Part shown: piece by piece, positions 34,718-48,400 of the stretch
Layout of the letters: each line of letters begins with the position of its first letter
Numbering within the stretch: position 1 is the stretch's first letter
From: Blastocystis sp. Blastoise
Taxonomy: Eukaryota; Sar; Bigyra; Opalinata; Blastocystidae
Length of the DNA stretch: 64,000 nt
Direction: 5' to 3'
Assembly: GCA_039096225.1 (NCBI GenBank)
Contig: JBBPEB010000028.1
Span: forward strand, 583,501 to 647,500
The notes under the pieces: generated by a model
The model's input: the letters and a program-made list of their open reading frames with translations, nothing else
Databases searched by the model: none
What the model was told of the DNA's origin: nothing
Program-made: the position numbers and the translations under genes

Positions 34718-34953
34718 CATATAAAACTAAAGTTTCAACACTTATATATAGCATTCTTGTAATATATATTATTTGATGTATATATGCAAATTCAATATTA
34801 TTATTAAAATATTATTTTTTTTAATATTGTTGTTTTTTTAATTAAAGAGAAATACTACTCTTTTAATAGAAATACATAACAAGAATTATAAAATTTATGA
34901 AGAAAATAAACTATAGAAATAAAAAGCCTTTATTAAATATATATATAAATTAA
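34718..34953. other. convergent 3' region
   Basis: 236 bp of AT-rich sequence shared by the 3' ends of the phosphatase (+) and tetraspanin (-) genes; nothing else seen. Confidence 0.5.
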
Positions 34954-35673
34954 TTAATTTTTATTTTTCGTACACCATAATTTGCATGCAGCGACACAAT
35001 TGATAGCTAATAATATAGTTACAATAATAAATCCAATTGCAGATCCAAAACAATAGGTTTCACAAAAAGAAAAGAGCATTTGTCGGCAATCTTGACCAAC
35101 ACGCTCTTCAATACAACTAGAGCCAGTTTTACCAATTTTACCATAACCACAACATTTTAATTGGTTTTGAATATCGACCCATTCATTCTTGTATTCTTCT
35201 ATATATACAGATGCTTGCTTATCTATAGTTTCTATAAACTCATATGTATCATCATCCTATAGATAATTTATATTTTTATAAATATATATATATATGAAAA
35301 CATAAATACATATAACAATACAAATCAATATAGGAAATAAATAGAATATCTAAATATATACACTTGACATCATATAATAAATGATAATTAATCCGACAGT
35401 AACGGCAACACAGCAAACAAGAAGAATAGTGACAACAATAGAATATACCCAGAGCCAACACCCTTCAAAAGAAGCACAAATTCCTAATAATGCGAAGATA
35501 CCTGTAACCACAGATAAAATGATTATTGTCATCAAATAAGGAGTTAAAGAATCAGCAAATGGTAAACTATTGCCGGCATACATATATATAGATATTCCAA
35601 GAACGACAATAGAAAGAACAAGAAGAATAACGTTGACAATCTGAAGACATTTCTTTGCAGTTTTATCTCCCAT
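34954..35673 (-). CDS. tetraspanin
   Basis: Two exons, 35673 to about 35365 and about 35259 to 34954, giving about 205 residues. Four membrane spans: IVNVILLVLSIVVLGISIYM; YLMTIIILSVVTGIFALLGI; VYSIVVTILLVCCVAVTVGL; and AIGFIIVTILLAINCVAACK. The large loop between spans 3 and 4 carries the defining CCG motif (NQLKCCGYGKIG) plus CIEE, DCRQ and FCETYC. The loop is short, about 70 residues. The N-terminus MGDKTAKKCLQIVN puts a Cys at the membrane border, a common palmitoylation context. Tetraspanins organise membrane microdomains; no specific partner can be predicted. Stop is TAA. Confidence 0.9.
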
Positions 35674-36419
35674 GTTGTTTTTATTTTTGTTATAAATGTA
35701 GAATTATATATGATATTTATATACTTATTATTGAGTTAAAATAGAAAGAAATAAAATATGAAAAGGGAAAACGAAGAATGACGTATTTTTTTATTTGCAG
35801 TTGATAATTCAATGACAAACGAAGAATTTTTGATAAATCATTATTATGATATATAGTATATGAATAAAATGAATCAATGTTCACAATGAATAATAGACAC
35901 AAATAAGCAACGATTTTCAAGAGAAATGGAAATGATTCACTTGATATGTTACTAATTTCAATATTTTCATATTTCACACGGCATTTCATATTTGTTCTAT
36001 AACAACTTTTAATGTTTCATCATAGAATTATTTTTATTCATACTGGAATGGTGTTCAAAAAGATATTTCACAGATTAAAAAACATTCGTCTAGTGAATAC
36101 TATATATAATTAAACTTAAATACTAATTTTAGTAAACAGGAACACATCACAAATAAGCATTTTTGTTAACAACGGAAGATAATAAAAATTATATCTATTC
36201 TCTTTGATCGACTATAGTTACAACTACTAAGATTTTATAAAAACAATGCTAATATATACAATCATCAAACAAATGACATTTTCCATTGGTTCTTAACACA
36301 TAAATATGGGACTGTTGATCTTAGTACTTTCTATTCACATGAATATAAACAAGAACACAGCTTGAAACCACATTATAAATGATACAAAAAAAAAGAAAAA
36401 TAAAAAGCTAAAAAGAATC
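35674..36419. other. intergenic region
   Basis: Contains the tetraspanin promoter side. The minus-strand open frame at 35717-35989 has no recognisable content and was not called. Confidence 0.55.
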
Positions 36420-36500
36420 GACAACTGCAGGATTCGAACATGCGCGGGCAAAGCCCAGTAGATTTCAAGTCTACCTCCTTAACCACTCGGACAAATTGTC
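36420..36500 (-). tRNA. tRNA-Ser (anticodon UGA)
   Basis: The minus strand folds as an 81-nt class II tRNA. Acceptor stem GACAATT pairs with AGTTGTC (one G-T wobble). The D arm contains CCGAGTGGTTAAGG, the anticodon arm is AGACTTGAAATCT with anticodon TGA, the long variable arm is TGGGCTTTGCCCGC, and the T arm is GCATGTTCGAATCCTGC. The long variable arm and G-rich D loop fit serine. It reads UCA codons. No intron. Its local GC content stands out sharply from the flanks. Confidence 0.97.
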
Positions 36501-36931
36501 TATGTGAAAAAGTCTCCTAGTTATTCATATGACTGATCTTATATAAAATATTTTTTATATACACAATTATTAATAAAAACAGTCTCTATACGAAGTAAAC
36601 GATCCATTGAGATTCGTGCATTCAATACTTCACAACTTTATTGCTAATGTGTAAAAGTAAATATGTCTAATTCAAGTATTTTTATAGATATATTGTGTTC
36701 GTAGAATATTATAGTCTATAAAAAATATTTATTTATGAAATAAAACATAGAACTCAATGAGAAAATAATATATGAAACTATTTTTTCACAGAGAAAACTT
36801 GTGAAGGAGTCACAATATGAAAGTTTTGATTGGTGGTTAAAAAGTAAAATAGATTTTTTATTTCATTTTGAGATTGCGTTTTTGATTCTTGATTTATTGA
36901 CAATCCTTTTTTTTATATATAAGTTGAAAGA
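36501..36931. other. intergenic region upstream of cyclin Y gene
   Basis: Between the tRNA and the cyclin Y start. An open frame at 36801-36998 overlaps the cyclin start in another frame and has no support. Confidence 0.55.
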
Positions 36932-38215
36932 ATGGGAAATAAGCAAACGAAAGTGCCATGTAAATAGCAATATAAGCGTTATGTATTTCATCATGTAGTA
37001 ACTATGGCTAAAAGTATAAATGGTTTGAATAATTATATCAACATGAAAGACGATGTGGAGCCTGATACATGTAAGTTGTCTACGTTATTCTCGTTTTATA
37101 AGTTTAGATCAGCCATTTTTTGTTATAAATGATTATACCACAACGATCCCTGATGAAAAAATACAGAACAAACCTATGGACAAAAGATGGTCAGATGCAG
37201 TTTCTATTACAAAAGGATCTATTGATGATTTCTCCTCTGAAGAGTTCTTATTAAGGTAAATAGTAATTATTATTGTCTATATATGATTATACTATACTTA
37301 TTTTATTTAAAAAAGCATAGATTATATATTTATATGTAGAGTGAGTATTAAATTATCTGAATTTGTTACAGAAGGTTGTAATTATTGGAAGAAGGATAAT
37401 AAAGTGACTATAGATAATGAATCCAATGATATTATTTGGTCTACGTTCCTTGTAGATGAACAGAATTTAAAAGATACAGCGTCACTGAAATTCTCCGAAG
37501 AATGCTTTATTAAATCGGATTATAGGTATGCTTATGTTGTGTTTGTTTGTTTATTATTATGTTTATTATGTTTATTATTATGTTTATTATATGTTTATGT
37601 GTTTATTATTTTGTTTATTTGTTATTATTTTGTTTATTTATTTATTATTTTGTTTATATGTTTATGTTTGTTTCTATTCCTTAAATATCTATTATTATTA
37701 TTATTATTATGTATATAGAATAAGAGTTGCTGGTAATGCACGTCCTTGTACAATGACTCAAACATATTTACAAGTATATATATATATATATAGTAATTAT
37801 CAAGAAGATTAATATTAATATTTATATATATAAAGAGAAAACCCAAAACATATAAAACTCCGTCGACTGTTGATATTTATAACTTTTTAGCGAAAATTAT
37901 TGCTTCACCAAATGTATATATATAGAAATATTTATTTTTTAAATGTATTTTTGTTTCTGTTGTTTATATATGTTTATATATATGTTTATATATATGTTTA
38001 TATCTCTATAAATCACTATATATCTCTATAAATCAATAAATATCTCTATAAATCAATAAATATCTCTATAAATCACTATATATCTATAGATGATGAAAGA
38101 GTGTATAATATTGTTTTATATCTATGTGGAGAGATTGATGCACTTAAGTCATATCAGTTTATTACCCTGTAACTGGAGATGTATTTGTCTTGGATCTATT
38201 ATTCTTGCTTCTAAA

Positions 38216-38253
<38 letters not shown>

Positions 38254-38774
38254 TTAGGAAATATTCTTCAATCTTTATATATATATAATAATATTATTAT
38301 TATTATTTATCATCAAAATAATTTTATAGTATTATATATATTGATTTCATATTTGTGACGAGTAACACAATTATATATATAGGTTTGGAATGATTGTCCT
38401 CCTTACAACACACAATTCTCTCAATTGGTTCCTCAGTTCAGTTTGGAGGGAATAAATCGATTAGAAGCTCTTTGCATTGAACATCTACAATGGAACGTTA
38501 TGATTTCTTCTTCTCTCTATGCGAAATACTATTTCGCTATTCGATCACTTGATGAACAACCTAATTTCAGAAGGAAACACAATTATATTAAGAATATAAC
38601 ACAGTTCACAAATACACGTGCTGTTCAACGTGGAAATAGCGATTGTGATGATAATGCCACAGCTGTATATATCTATAATATATATTATATTATATTTATT
38701 ATATATATCTATATATATCTATATAGGAACAGAATAAAGCCAAGAATGAAAACTTTTTTTCAATGTCTTTGTAG
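36932..38774 (+). CDS. cyclin Y-like protein
   Basis: About 370 residues in about nine exons. The start MGNKQTKVP is a textbook N-myristoylation signal, as in animal cyclin Y, which is anchored to the plasma membrane and activates CDK14/16-type kinases. The cyclin box begins TPSTVDIYNFLAKIIASPN and continues ECIILFYIYVERLMHLSHI, then PCNWRCICLGSIILASKVWN, then IEHLQWNVMISSSLYAKYYF, matching the family order. The segment RPCTMTQTYLQ just before the box is also cyclin-Y-like. The N-terminal 150 residues are less conserved. Splicing after IASPN is fixed by homology: the other frame stops at once. The last exon ends FFSMSL with TAG, the only clear TAG stop here. Confidence 0.92.
37975..38090. repeat. 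tandem repeat in a cyclin Y intron
   Basis: Units TGTTTATATATA (3-4 copies) pass into a 21-nt unit of the form TATCTCTATAAATCAATAAA, repeated about five times, all within one intron. Confidence 0.85.
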
Positions 38775-39477
38775 TTAACTATATATATATAATATCCCTT
38801 TTGAATTTTCATGTTTTTCTCTTTTCTCTTTTAGTTTTATGTATATATATAATTATGAATCCAATTAACTATTATGTTTTTACTCAATTATTTCAATTAT
38901 TCTCTTCTGTCATGTAAATTAATAATCTATACACACATATATGTTTGTATTATAAATATAATTCCTATATTATTTTAGTTAGCTTGCATTTCTTTTTCTT
39001 TTGTTAGAATTTTAGTTCATAGTATTATAGTTGTTTTGTTTTGCTTTTATAAAACACAGTTTGTAACATTTATTAATAATTATTTAAATGTTCTTTTTAA
39101 ATCATTAATGATAGAAATAATACAAAATAAATTTGTTTGCCATTAATATATATAAATCTGTATGTTTTTTGGTTTACAATTATTATTGAGAACAAAGCTA
39201 GAATAATCAAACAAAATTATATTATTTATAAAGAAAACAGAAAAGATATTATTGAAAACATAAAACAATGCTTAAAAAAAAGAGAATTTACATAAGGAAT
39301 CCTTCTAAATAGAAAAAAACTGAAAAAGAAAGAAATATTATATATATTAAAGAAATTGTATTCATAGTTGAGCGCATGCATATATATACGAAAGAATTCT
39401 AAGAAGAAAAGTGAAAAATAGAAGCAAATTGTGTTTATAAAGATAGGTAGATGTGAAGATGTTATTAATGTTTCTTT
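38775..39477. other. convergent intergenic region
   Basis: AT-rich, with no gene seen between the cyclin Y gene (+) and the next minus-strand gene. Confidence 0.55.
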
Positions 39478-39585
39478 TTAGGGATCTATATATATATAAT
39501 AATATACAATAAGATATGACATACATAAGGAGTAGATGGGATTTCTGACTATATATATAGGGTAATAATATATTTATAATAGGGT

Positions 39586-39628
<43 letters not shown>

Positions 39629-40631
39629 ATATATATATACATTCATTGTGACTGTTGATGTAGGGAAAAAAATCGTTCTAGAGAATAATAATAATAATAA
39701 TAATATTAATAATATATATATACCTATTCTCTAAAAGTTGATTATCGTAATCATAAATATGATCTTCATGAAGTGAATGAATAAAAGATCTATAATTTGA
39801 GATTGGTCGATTTAGTAAATAAGGCATAAAGGTTTCTATATATATAAATATAATATAAATATATATAATAAACAACACATACTCCATCGATGTGTTTGAG
39901 AGAGATATTTATATATATAGTTCATAAATTCATCATTGAATTCTAATTCTATGATTTGTTGTTGTTTATTCTCCTTATATAGTTCATCCATATATATACA
40001 GAACAAGGAGTATTTATATATAGAATAAGGTAGTTGACATAAAAATAAATAGGCCTTCATATAGGAATGATTCTATATATACATGAAAGAATAATCATAA
40101 TAAACAATAATAAATTATTAATATATATATATTTATACCATAAAAAACATTTTCAGCAAATTAGTGAATACAACAAGTGTTTCTGGATTTATTTCCGTAC
40201 AATTGTCCGTTAGATTTATATCTATAGCTTTCCGTTTATTGGATGATTGAAGAGGGATTTCAAACAGTGACGGATTCATCCAATGAGAAGACACTTTCGT
40301 TAGGGATACATAAGGGATTTGTAATGAAATGAGGGATAAGGGGGATCCGTACAAACATATTAACGGAAATACAACAGTATCTTTATTCTATATGAACGTT
40401 GATTATATATATAAATATATAGTATATACTTGATAAGCCTTGCTAGCTAATGTTGTATATATACAGAACGGGAGAGAGGAAATAGAAGATAATATATCTT
40501 TAATATCTACTACATAATCACGGGAATCAAGTTCAATAAATAAAAAGGCCATATATAAATAATCTTTGGAAATAGGACAAGGTTTGATTTGGCGGGTTAT
40601 TTGATGGAGGGAAAGAAGACCTAAAAGAAGG

Positions 40632-40664
<33 letters not shown>

Positions 40665-41564
40665 ATATATATATACCTTGATGAATATTATTTGGGGGGC
40701 ACCAATGATTTAAGAGGAGAATAATAATAATATATATATATAAACTAATAAAATCATCTGGTGATATATCCTATATATATGTAATGAATACATAATATAT
40801 ATATATATATATATAAATGAATAAAATACTAAAAATAATGAATCTATAATATATGTATACAATTAAATTAATTAAGAATGAAGATAATAGAGTTGAATAG
40901 GGTAGAGAGTTATATATAATTTGACACGAGGGATTTGAAAGAAGGGAATTTATATATGAATTTGAAATGAACGAATAAGATGACCTATTATATATAAGAT
41001 AAGATTAATAATAATAAAAAAAAACTATAATATCTTTTTAGATACAGAAAATTATTGATTGATTGTGAAAAAGAAATTTGATAACAAATAATAAATTGTG
41101 TGACTTTCAATATATCGCGAAGACGGCATAATTTGTCATATATGTTTTTTAATTGTTTCATATTATAGAATATTGGTAATGATTTGCTTTTATCGACTGT
41201 TAAATACTCCTTTACAAATTAATCAATAATAAAACAGAAAATAATATACTTTGAACACTGAAATACAGAGTTCTAGATGATTCTCAATTATGTAATAACG
41301 ATGAGTAATCGTATTCAATTGATTCTCAGAGTCATTTGACGTTGAATCTGCAAAACTATAGAAAAAGAAATCATCAATAATACGCGAAAGAAATAGAATG
41401 TATAGAAAACAACAAAGAATAATATAGATCTACATTTGGTTCAAATGAGATATGTCATTCACAAGAAAATGTCGTATATCCTCTTCAATTCTGACGGAAC
41501 CCTCAATAGATGACTCTAAAAGAGTAGTTCCGGTCAATAGAATATCTGATTGATCCTCTGACAT
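39478..41564 (-). CDS. unknown multi-exon, mostly helical protein
   Basis: About 12 exons can be chained with matching phases into about 480 residues. It opens MSEDQSDILLTGTTLLESSI at 41564 and continues THRYYIIENHLELFDKSKSL and MKQLKNIYDKLCRLRDILKV. Later exons read ITRQIKPCPISKDYLYMAFL, LICLYGSPLSLISLQIPYVS, VVFTNLLKMFFM, MDELYKENKQQQIIELEFND and PYLLNRPISNYRSFIHSLHE. The 3' end is uncertain; a stop at 39478-39480 suits the last frame. No signal peptide or catalytic motif is visible. The helical N-terminus recalls tethering-complex subunits (COG/exocyst-like), but that is a guess. Two TA-rich stretches (39590-39640 and 40632-40676) are intronic. Confidence 0.6.
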
Positions 41565-42440
41565 CAAAATTCAATGACAAACAAGCAATTCAATATTTCC
41601 GTAATTATTCTAGAAAGCGAAAGTGAAATGATTAAGATAATAGTAAAAAGAAGATATCCATTTATTCTTTTGATTCTTTGAGGTTTATCTCGATTATTCT
41701 TTATAAAAAAATATTAGAATCTATAAAAACATGATTGCTATATATGTGTTGAAAGAGTTTTTTAAAAACAAACGAATGATTACGTATGAGTTTTTTCCAC
41801 TATTGACAAATGTGCATTCGAATGGTTGAGTATACTGCAGAATTTGATGAAGCATTGTTCGAATCATATATCAGTTGTTCTTCTTACTATTTAAGAGCTT
41901 GATGGTATTTTTGATGATCTTCATAGCTTTATAAAACAAGAATTATTAGTGTATACATAATAGTAAAATCAATAGTGCAATAAATTAGTATAATGAGTAA
42001 CAAATTGTATCATCTATTTGAAAATTGTTTGTTTATATACTTTATTGAATACACAAGAAGTATAGAAATGAAATGTATCATAAAAAACCAATAAAACATT
42101 GCAGAACAAATCACTTTAGTTTCATATTTTTAAAAATTATCTAACAAACTGACAATTCAGTAATTATATTTCAAATGAAAACATTCATATTAACTATAAT
42201 AAACATATATCAAAACAAATCTTAAAGAGATGACACCACAATATCAAAAATTATGATTTCATGTTCAAGTAAATTGATTTTCATGGGAATTCTAAAGAAA
42301 TGACCATTCTTTTGAATTTCTGAAGGGTTCTAAAAAAATCCTTTGCTTTAAACTTATATTTGTTAAATCATAGGATAGGTTTCGTTACATCTAGTTTTTG
42401 ATTATTGAATAAGTGATACTTGGTGTAAAATAAGTCGAAA
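41565..42440. other. divergent intergenic region
   Basis: 880 bp with no gene recognised; promoters for the unknown minus-strand gene and the coiled-coil gene must lie here. Confidence 0.6.
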
Positions 42441-45400
42441 ATGGCTGAAAACCCCTCAATAACAACAAATGTATGTTTAGTTTATGAAGAAATACTATAA
42501 ATATTATTTTGATTCGATGTAACATTTATTGTAATGTTTAGGATTCCATTCAGAAAGGAATCAATACTCAATCAAGTGACATCTCGGTAGACGATTTTTC
42601 ATCTTTGTTTGAAAAGTTTACTCGGGCTACTAACGCACCTTCTAGTAAGAAAGAAAAGAATAGTCGTTGTCATCTACTTGTAATTAAATATCCATTTTCT
42701 ATTATTTTTAAAATTATTTAGAGAAATCTCCTTAAGAATTACATGAATTATACAAAGGAAGATCGTAAGAGCTTAATATCTTTCCTTGATGAGATCTATT
42801 CAAAGAATAAAAATAATTTCATCTCTACTAATTCACCTTCAATGTTTTATTTGCTCAATGCATTAAAGAATGAAAATGAAAAGGTATTTGTGTTATTCAT
42901 AGTATATTATATATTTTTTTTATTATAGGAATTACAAAGTTTAATTAGTAATACAGTTTATCAATATATAAAAGCTTCTAATTTACATGAATTATATACT
43001 TTTATAAATGATACTGATTCTCAATTTAATGAAGGTATATAGAAAATATAATTGATTTTTTTTTTATATTTATTATTGTTTTTGTATGTATGTTTTGATA
43101 TAAATTAATATGTTTTGATATACATGAATATATATAGATATAAAGTGTCATTCTAGTATATATAAACTTTTGGAACGTCTTGTTCATGAATCCTATCATT
43201 CTATTTATAAGAATGATTATACTATTCATCAATTTATATATCAGTTAAATATATTATATAAATATAAATATAATCAAGAAAATGGCCCTTATGAAGATCT
43301 ATTAACTGGGTACATATTATATATTATATATTATAAATTATATATTATATTTTATTATTATTTATATATATTATTATATTATCTATATAGAATAACTGAA
43401 GAAGAAAAGAATAGTATCAATAAACAATATGATGAAGTATATACTTATTCTATTTATTATTATTTATTATTATAGGAAATGGAAACAATAGTAGAAACAG
43501 TATTTTTTTATCTATATAATAATAATAATAATAATATTTTTTTAGAAGAATCAATCGAATTCAAAGGAACATGTATATATATATATATATTACTATATAT
43601 TATTATATATATATAATATATATATATAGGAAATAGTTCAATTAGAAAAAGTTAATGAATCCATTAATTCATTTAAGAATTTATTCACTATGGTATATAT
43701 ATATATATATATATATATTTATAATTCTCTATATATATTTATATAGGTATGTTCATTTAGTATTGTTTTCTTTGTTTTATTTTTATTTGGTGCTTCCTTC
43801 TATCAACCTCAATGTATATATATATATAACTATACTAATAACAATAATATATAACAATAATATATAACTATGGTAATAACAATAATATATAACAATACAA
43901 ATAACAATAATATATAACAACACTCTATATAGTACATATGTCTGAACCAGAAAATATTCCTCTTGTTACTCTACCCGATACTCTTCAAAATACTCCAATT
44001 CCCGCGAATAATTATCATTTTCCTGACTATACTCGAGTATCTACTTTAGTGCAATCAACATCATCTCTCTCTTCTTCTTTTCTATCCGATATGAATACTC
44101 TGAAGATGTCTATAAATACTATGAATGAACAACTATGGATCGCTATGAATAATTTATATTATCATTATAATGAAACATTAATTAGTATTCCTTCAATTGA
44201 TGATATTCCCGTGAATATTCCATATTCTTCCATTTCTTTAGTTGATAATATTAATTCTATTTCTATATTACTTCCTCTTCTCCTTAAGGAATATAGTACT
44301 GTGAAAACAGAGAGAAACACTCTTCAAAATCAAGTAAAAGACAAAGAAAGTACTATATATGGATTAAATAAATATATAGAATCATTAAATAATACGAATA
44401 ATGAATTATCAAGAGATCTAGGGAATAATAAGATTCAAATAGAAAATAAAGAAGATCAAATAAAAGAGAATAAACTAGTAATTCAACAGTTAGAACAAAA
44501 AGTTTCTTATTATCAAATATCTCTCAATGGTACAGAAGAAAGTAAGGCAAATATTGTTAATGAATTAACTACATGTCAAAAGAATATTACAATGATATCA
44601 GAATTATTAAAAGAAAAAATAAATCATATTGAAGAACAAAAAGAAGAATTAAAAGAAAAAGAGAATGAAAATAAACAATATGAAAATGATATATATAGTT
44701 TAGTAGAAGATAAAATGAAAGTTGAATCTGAATTAAAGAAACTTCAAAAAGATAGTATAGATAACAATTTAGAAATACAAACATTAAATCAGATTAAACT
44801 AGTTCTTCAAACGCAAGTTAAGAATCTTTCAGATACAATTCAGTTGAATAATGAAAATTATAATAGTGAAAAATGTATATTAATAGATAAATATGAATCA
44901 AGTATAATTGAGATGAAATCATCATATCATGAAAATATGACTTATTTACATGAAACAATGAATAATAATAAAGATATATATGAGAAAACTCTTAAAGAAT
45001 TACGTAAAGAAAATAATGATAATGTGAATATATTAAATTATAATTGTGATGTACGTATAAATACATTAAAAGAAGATCAACAGAAAGAAATAGATACAAT
45101 AACTTCTACGTATGAAAATAAGATAAATGAATTAAGAATGAATACTACTGAAGAAATACAAGTATTAAAAGAAACATCAAAAGCTGAAAAGAAGACATAT
45201 TTAGAAGAATTTGAGAATAAGATAAATACCCTTAATGAAGATCATAAGAAAGAAATAGAGTCTGTTCGTATAGATTATAAACAAAAGATTAAGAATATAA
45301 ATGAGAGCCATAAACAATCTATAGAAGAACTGAAGAATGAATGTGAATTACAAGTAGAAGATATACATGAGAAACATGAAGAGACTATAGAAACTCTAAA

Positions 45401-48400
45401 GAAAGAGAATGAAAAGAGTATGAATATTATGAATGAAGCTCATAAGAATGAAATTGATAATAATAATAATGCACATGAACGATTAGTCAATAGTATGATT
45501 TCGAAACATAAAGAAGAAATAGAATTCTTAGAACAAGAATATAAACAACGTTATGAAAATCAGTCTCTTAATAATACAAATAGAATTGAACAAATAAAAG
45601 AATCTTATCAAAAAGAAATAGATCAATTAAATAATCAAACGATGAATACTATTAAACAAATTAATATGAATTGTATGGAGAAGATACATACAATTGAAGG
45701 AAGTAGTGAGCAACGTATTCAATTAATAAAATCAACAGCTTCTCAAACACTTAAAGATCTAAAACAAGAAAATCAAGTATATATTGAGAATATATATAAA
45801 GAAAATAATAATACTATTGAAAATATACATACTGAATATAATACTAAAATGAATTTATTGAAAGAAGAGCATGATTCTTTATTAAAAGAAAAAGAAAAAG
45901 AAAATAATAAAGCATTAATAGAGCAAGATAATCATTATAAACAATTAATGAATAATCATACAATAGTATATGAAAATAAATTAAAAGAATTAAAACATAA
46001 ATATTCAAATGAAATGAATGATTTAATTGTATTTAATGAACGTATGTTAAAGAAAGTTATTGATATATCTATTCATAATACAGATAATTTAAATGAAGAA
46101 CATAAGAATGAAATAATAGAAAAAGAACAAGAATTTGAAGAAAATAAACATATAATACATTTTAATTATCAAAAACAAATAGAATCGATTCAACAACAAA
46201 ATAATAATACCCTTATTGCTATACAAAAGAAACATAAATATGAATTAGATTCTCAACGATTTGATTATGAAGCTATTTTATTTAGTTTGAAGAAAACAAA
46301 TAATAAAACATTAACTGAATATGAAAATCAGTATGGATCTCAAATTCAAAATATTACTTCTTCTTGTGAACATCGTATAGTTGAATTAAATCAAAAGAAT
46401 GAACAAGATTTAGTGGATATAAAGAATCAGTATGAACAAGAAATAAGTCAACTTGAGCAAGATCAAATGAATAAGATTCATATATTAGAAATAGAATCAG
46501 AAACTCATTATACAGAAGATATGAAGAAACAGAAAGATGATTATGAACTATATATACATAATTTAGAAGAAGAATTAAAGAATAAATTACGAACAAGTCA
46601 AGAACAATATGAAAAAGAGCGAATTATCTTAAAAAATGCTGAAGAACGTGTATTACTAACTGAAAAGAGAAATCATGAGAAAGAAATCAATACATTACAA
46701 CTATCTTCAAAGAAAGAAATCAATACTTTGAATGAAATTCACCAGAATGAATTACAACGCCTTCAGAAAGAAATGAATGAAAATAATAAATTATTAGCTA
46801 TTAATCATCAGAAAGAAATTGTGAATATTAATAAGAATCATGAAGAATCAATAAAAGAATTGAAATCTCATTGGGAAGTTCTTTTAGAACAAACCAAGAA
46901 AGATTATAAAGATGAATTGAAAGAGAAAACTGATAAATATATGAATGAAAAGAAAGAGATTGAAACTAATTATGATATAATAATTAATAATATAAATACT
47001 CAACATGAATCGGTTATAGAAGAAATGAGACATGAATATGAATTGTTAGTAAAGAATAATACATCTGAATATGAACATAAAATTGAGTTATTAAAAGAAA
47101 GAGAAGAAAAGAATCAATTAATATATAATGAAGAAATCGAAACTATGAAACAAACTTTATTAACTACTTATACTCAAGAGAAAGAAGAAATTCGTAATCA
47201 ATATGAGAATAAATTAAATGAATTACAAATAGAATCTAATCAAACAATAGAATCTCTTAATAAAGAACATGATAATATTATTCATGAATTAAATATTCAT
47301 TATGCTAATACTATAGAAGAATTAAAAGAAAAACAACAATTAGAATTAGAAGAGAAACAGAAGGAATATGTACGTGATTTAGATAATACATCTATTTCGT
47401 ATACAAATCAAATTCAAACTATAGAAATAAGTTATGAAAAGCAAATAGAAACTTTAAAAGAAACACATGCAAAAGAAATTCATAATATAAATGAATCGAA
47501 TGAAAATGTATTAAATTCAATGATAAAGCATCATAAGCAAGAAATTCAAGATACAATTGAAAAGAAAGATAAAGAAATCGAAGTTTTGAAGAGTAATTAT
47601 GAAGAGAAGATACAACAGAAAGAAGAAGAATATCAAAGTATACTAACTATGAATAAGAAACAATATGAAGAAGAATTGAAGACCAAAGAAGAAGAATATT
47701 TGAATACCGTTGATAATATGACTTCTAAGTATCAAGAGATCATAAATACTTTAAATACTACTTTAGAACAAGAAAGAATAATGAATGAACAACGTTATAC
47801 GAATGATATTCATTCTTTAGAAGAGAATTATGAACAAATAATAAAAGATATGAAAGACCAATCTTCTAGTGAATATATGAATATGACTACCAGCTATAAG
47901 AGTACTATACAACAATTAAAAGATAAATATACTAACGATATGGAAAATACTAGTAATCTTTATGATAAAGAAATAAAGAGAATGGTAGAAGAGCAAGATA
48001 ATACTATACAAAGAATGAAAGTAGACTATGAAAGTGAGATTCAAAATAATAAAGATATCTATATGAAAGAAAAGAATACATTAATAGATCAATATACTAA
48101 AGAAATAGAAGATGAAAAAGTTAGTCATAAGCAAGAACAAGAGCAATTAAAGAAGAATTATGAAGAACAAATAGATGAATTAACTAAGAAGAATATTCTT
48201 AGTATTCAGTCTTTGAAAGACGATTATGAAATAAAAGTCAATTTAATAAATGAATCACATGAAAAACAATTAACCAGTCTTCTTGAGTCTCATGAAAAAC
48301 ATATTCAAAGTATAAAAGATACATATAAATCCGAAATGAAATCCAATAATGAATCTCATGAAAAGATTATTTCGAATATGATTCAAACACATAAACAAGA

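Noticed and set aside
35717-35989. 90-residue minus-strand frame upstream of the tetraspanin
   Set aside because: No homology-like pattern, and it lies where the tetraspanin promoter should be.
37975-38090. Possible CRISPR-like array from regularly spaced units
   Set aside because: The units are directly adjacent tandem repeats in a eukaryotic intron with no unique spacers.
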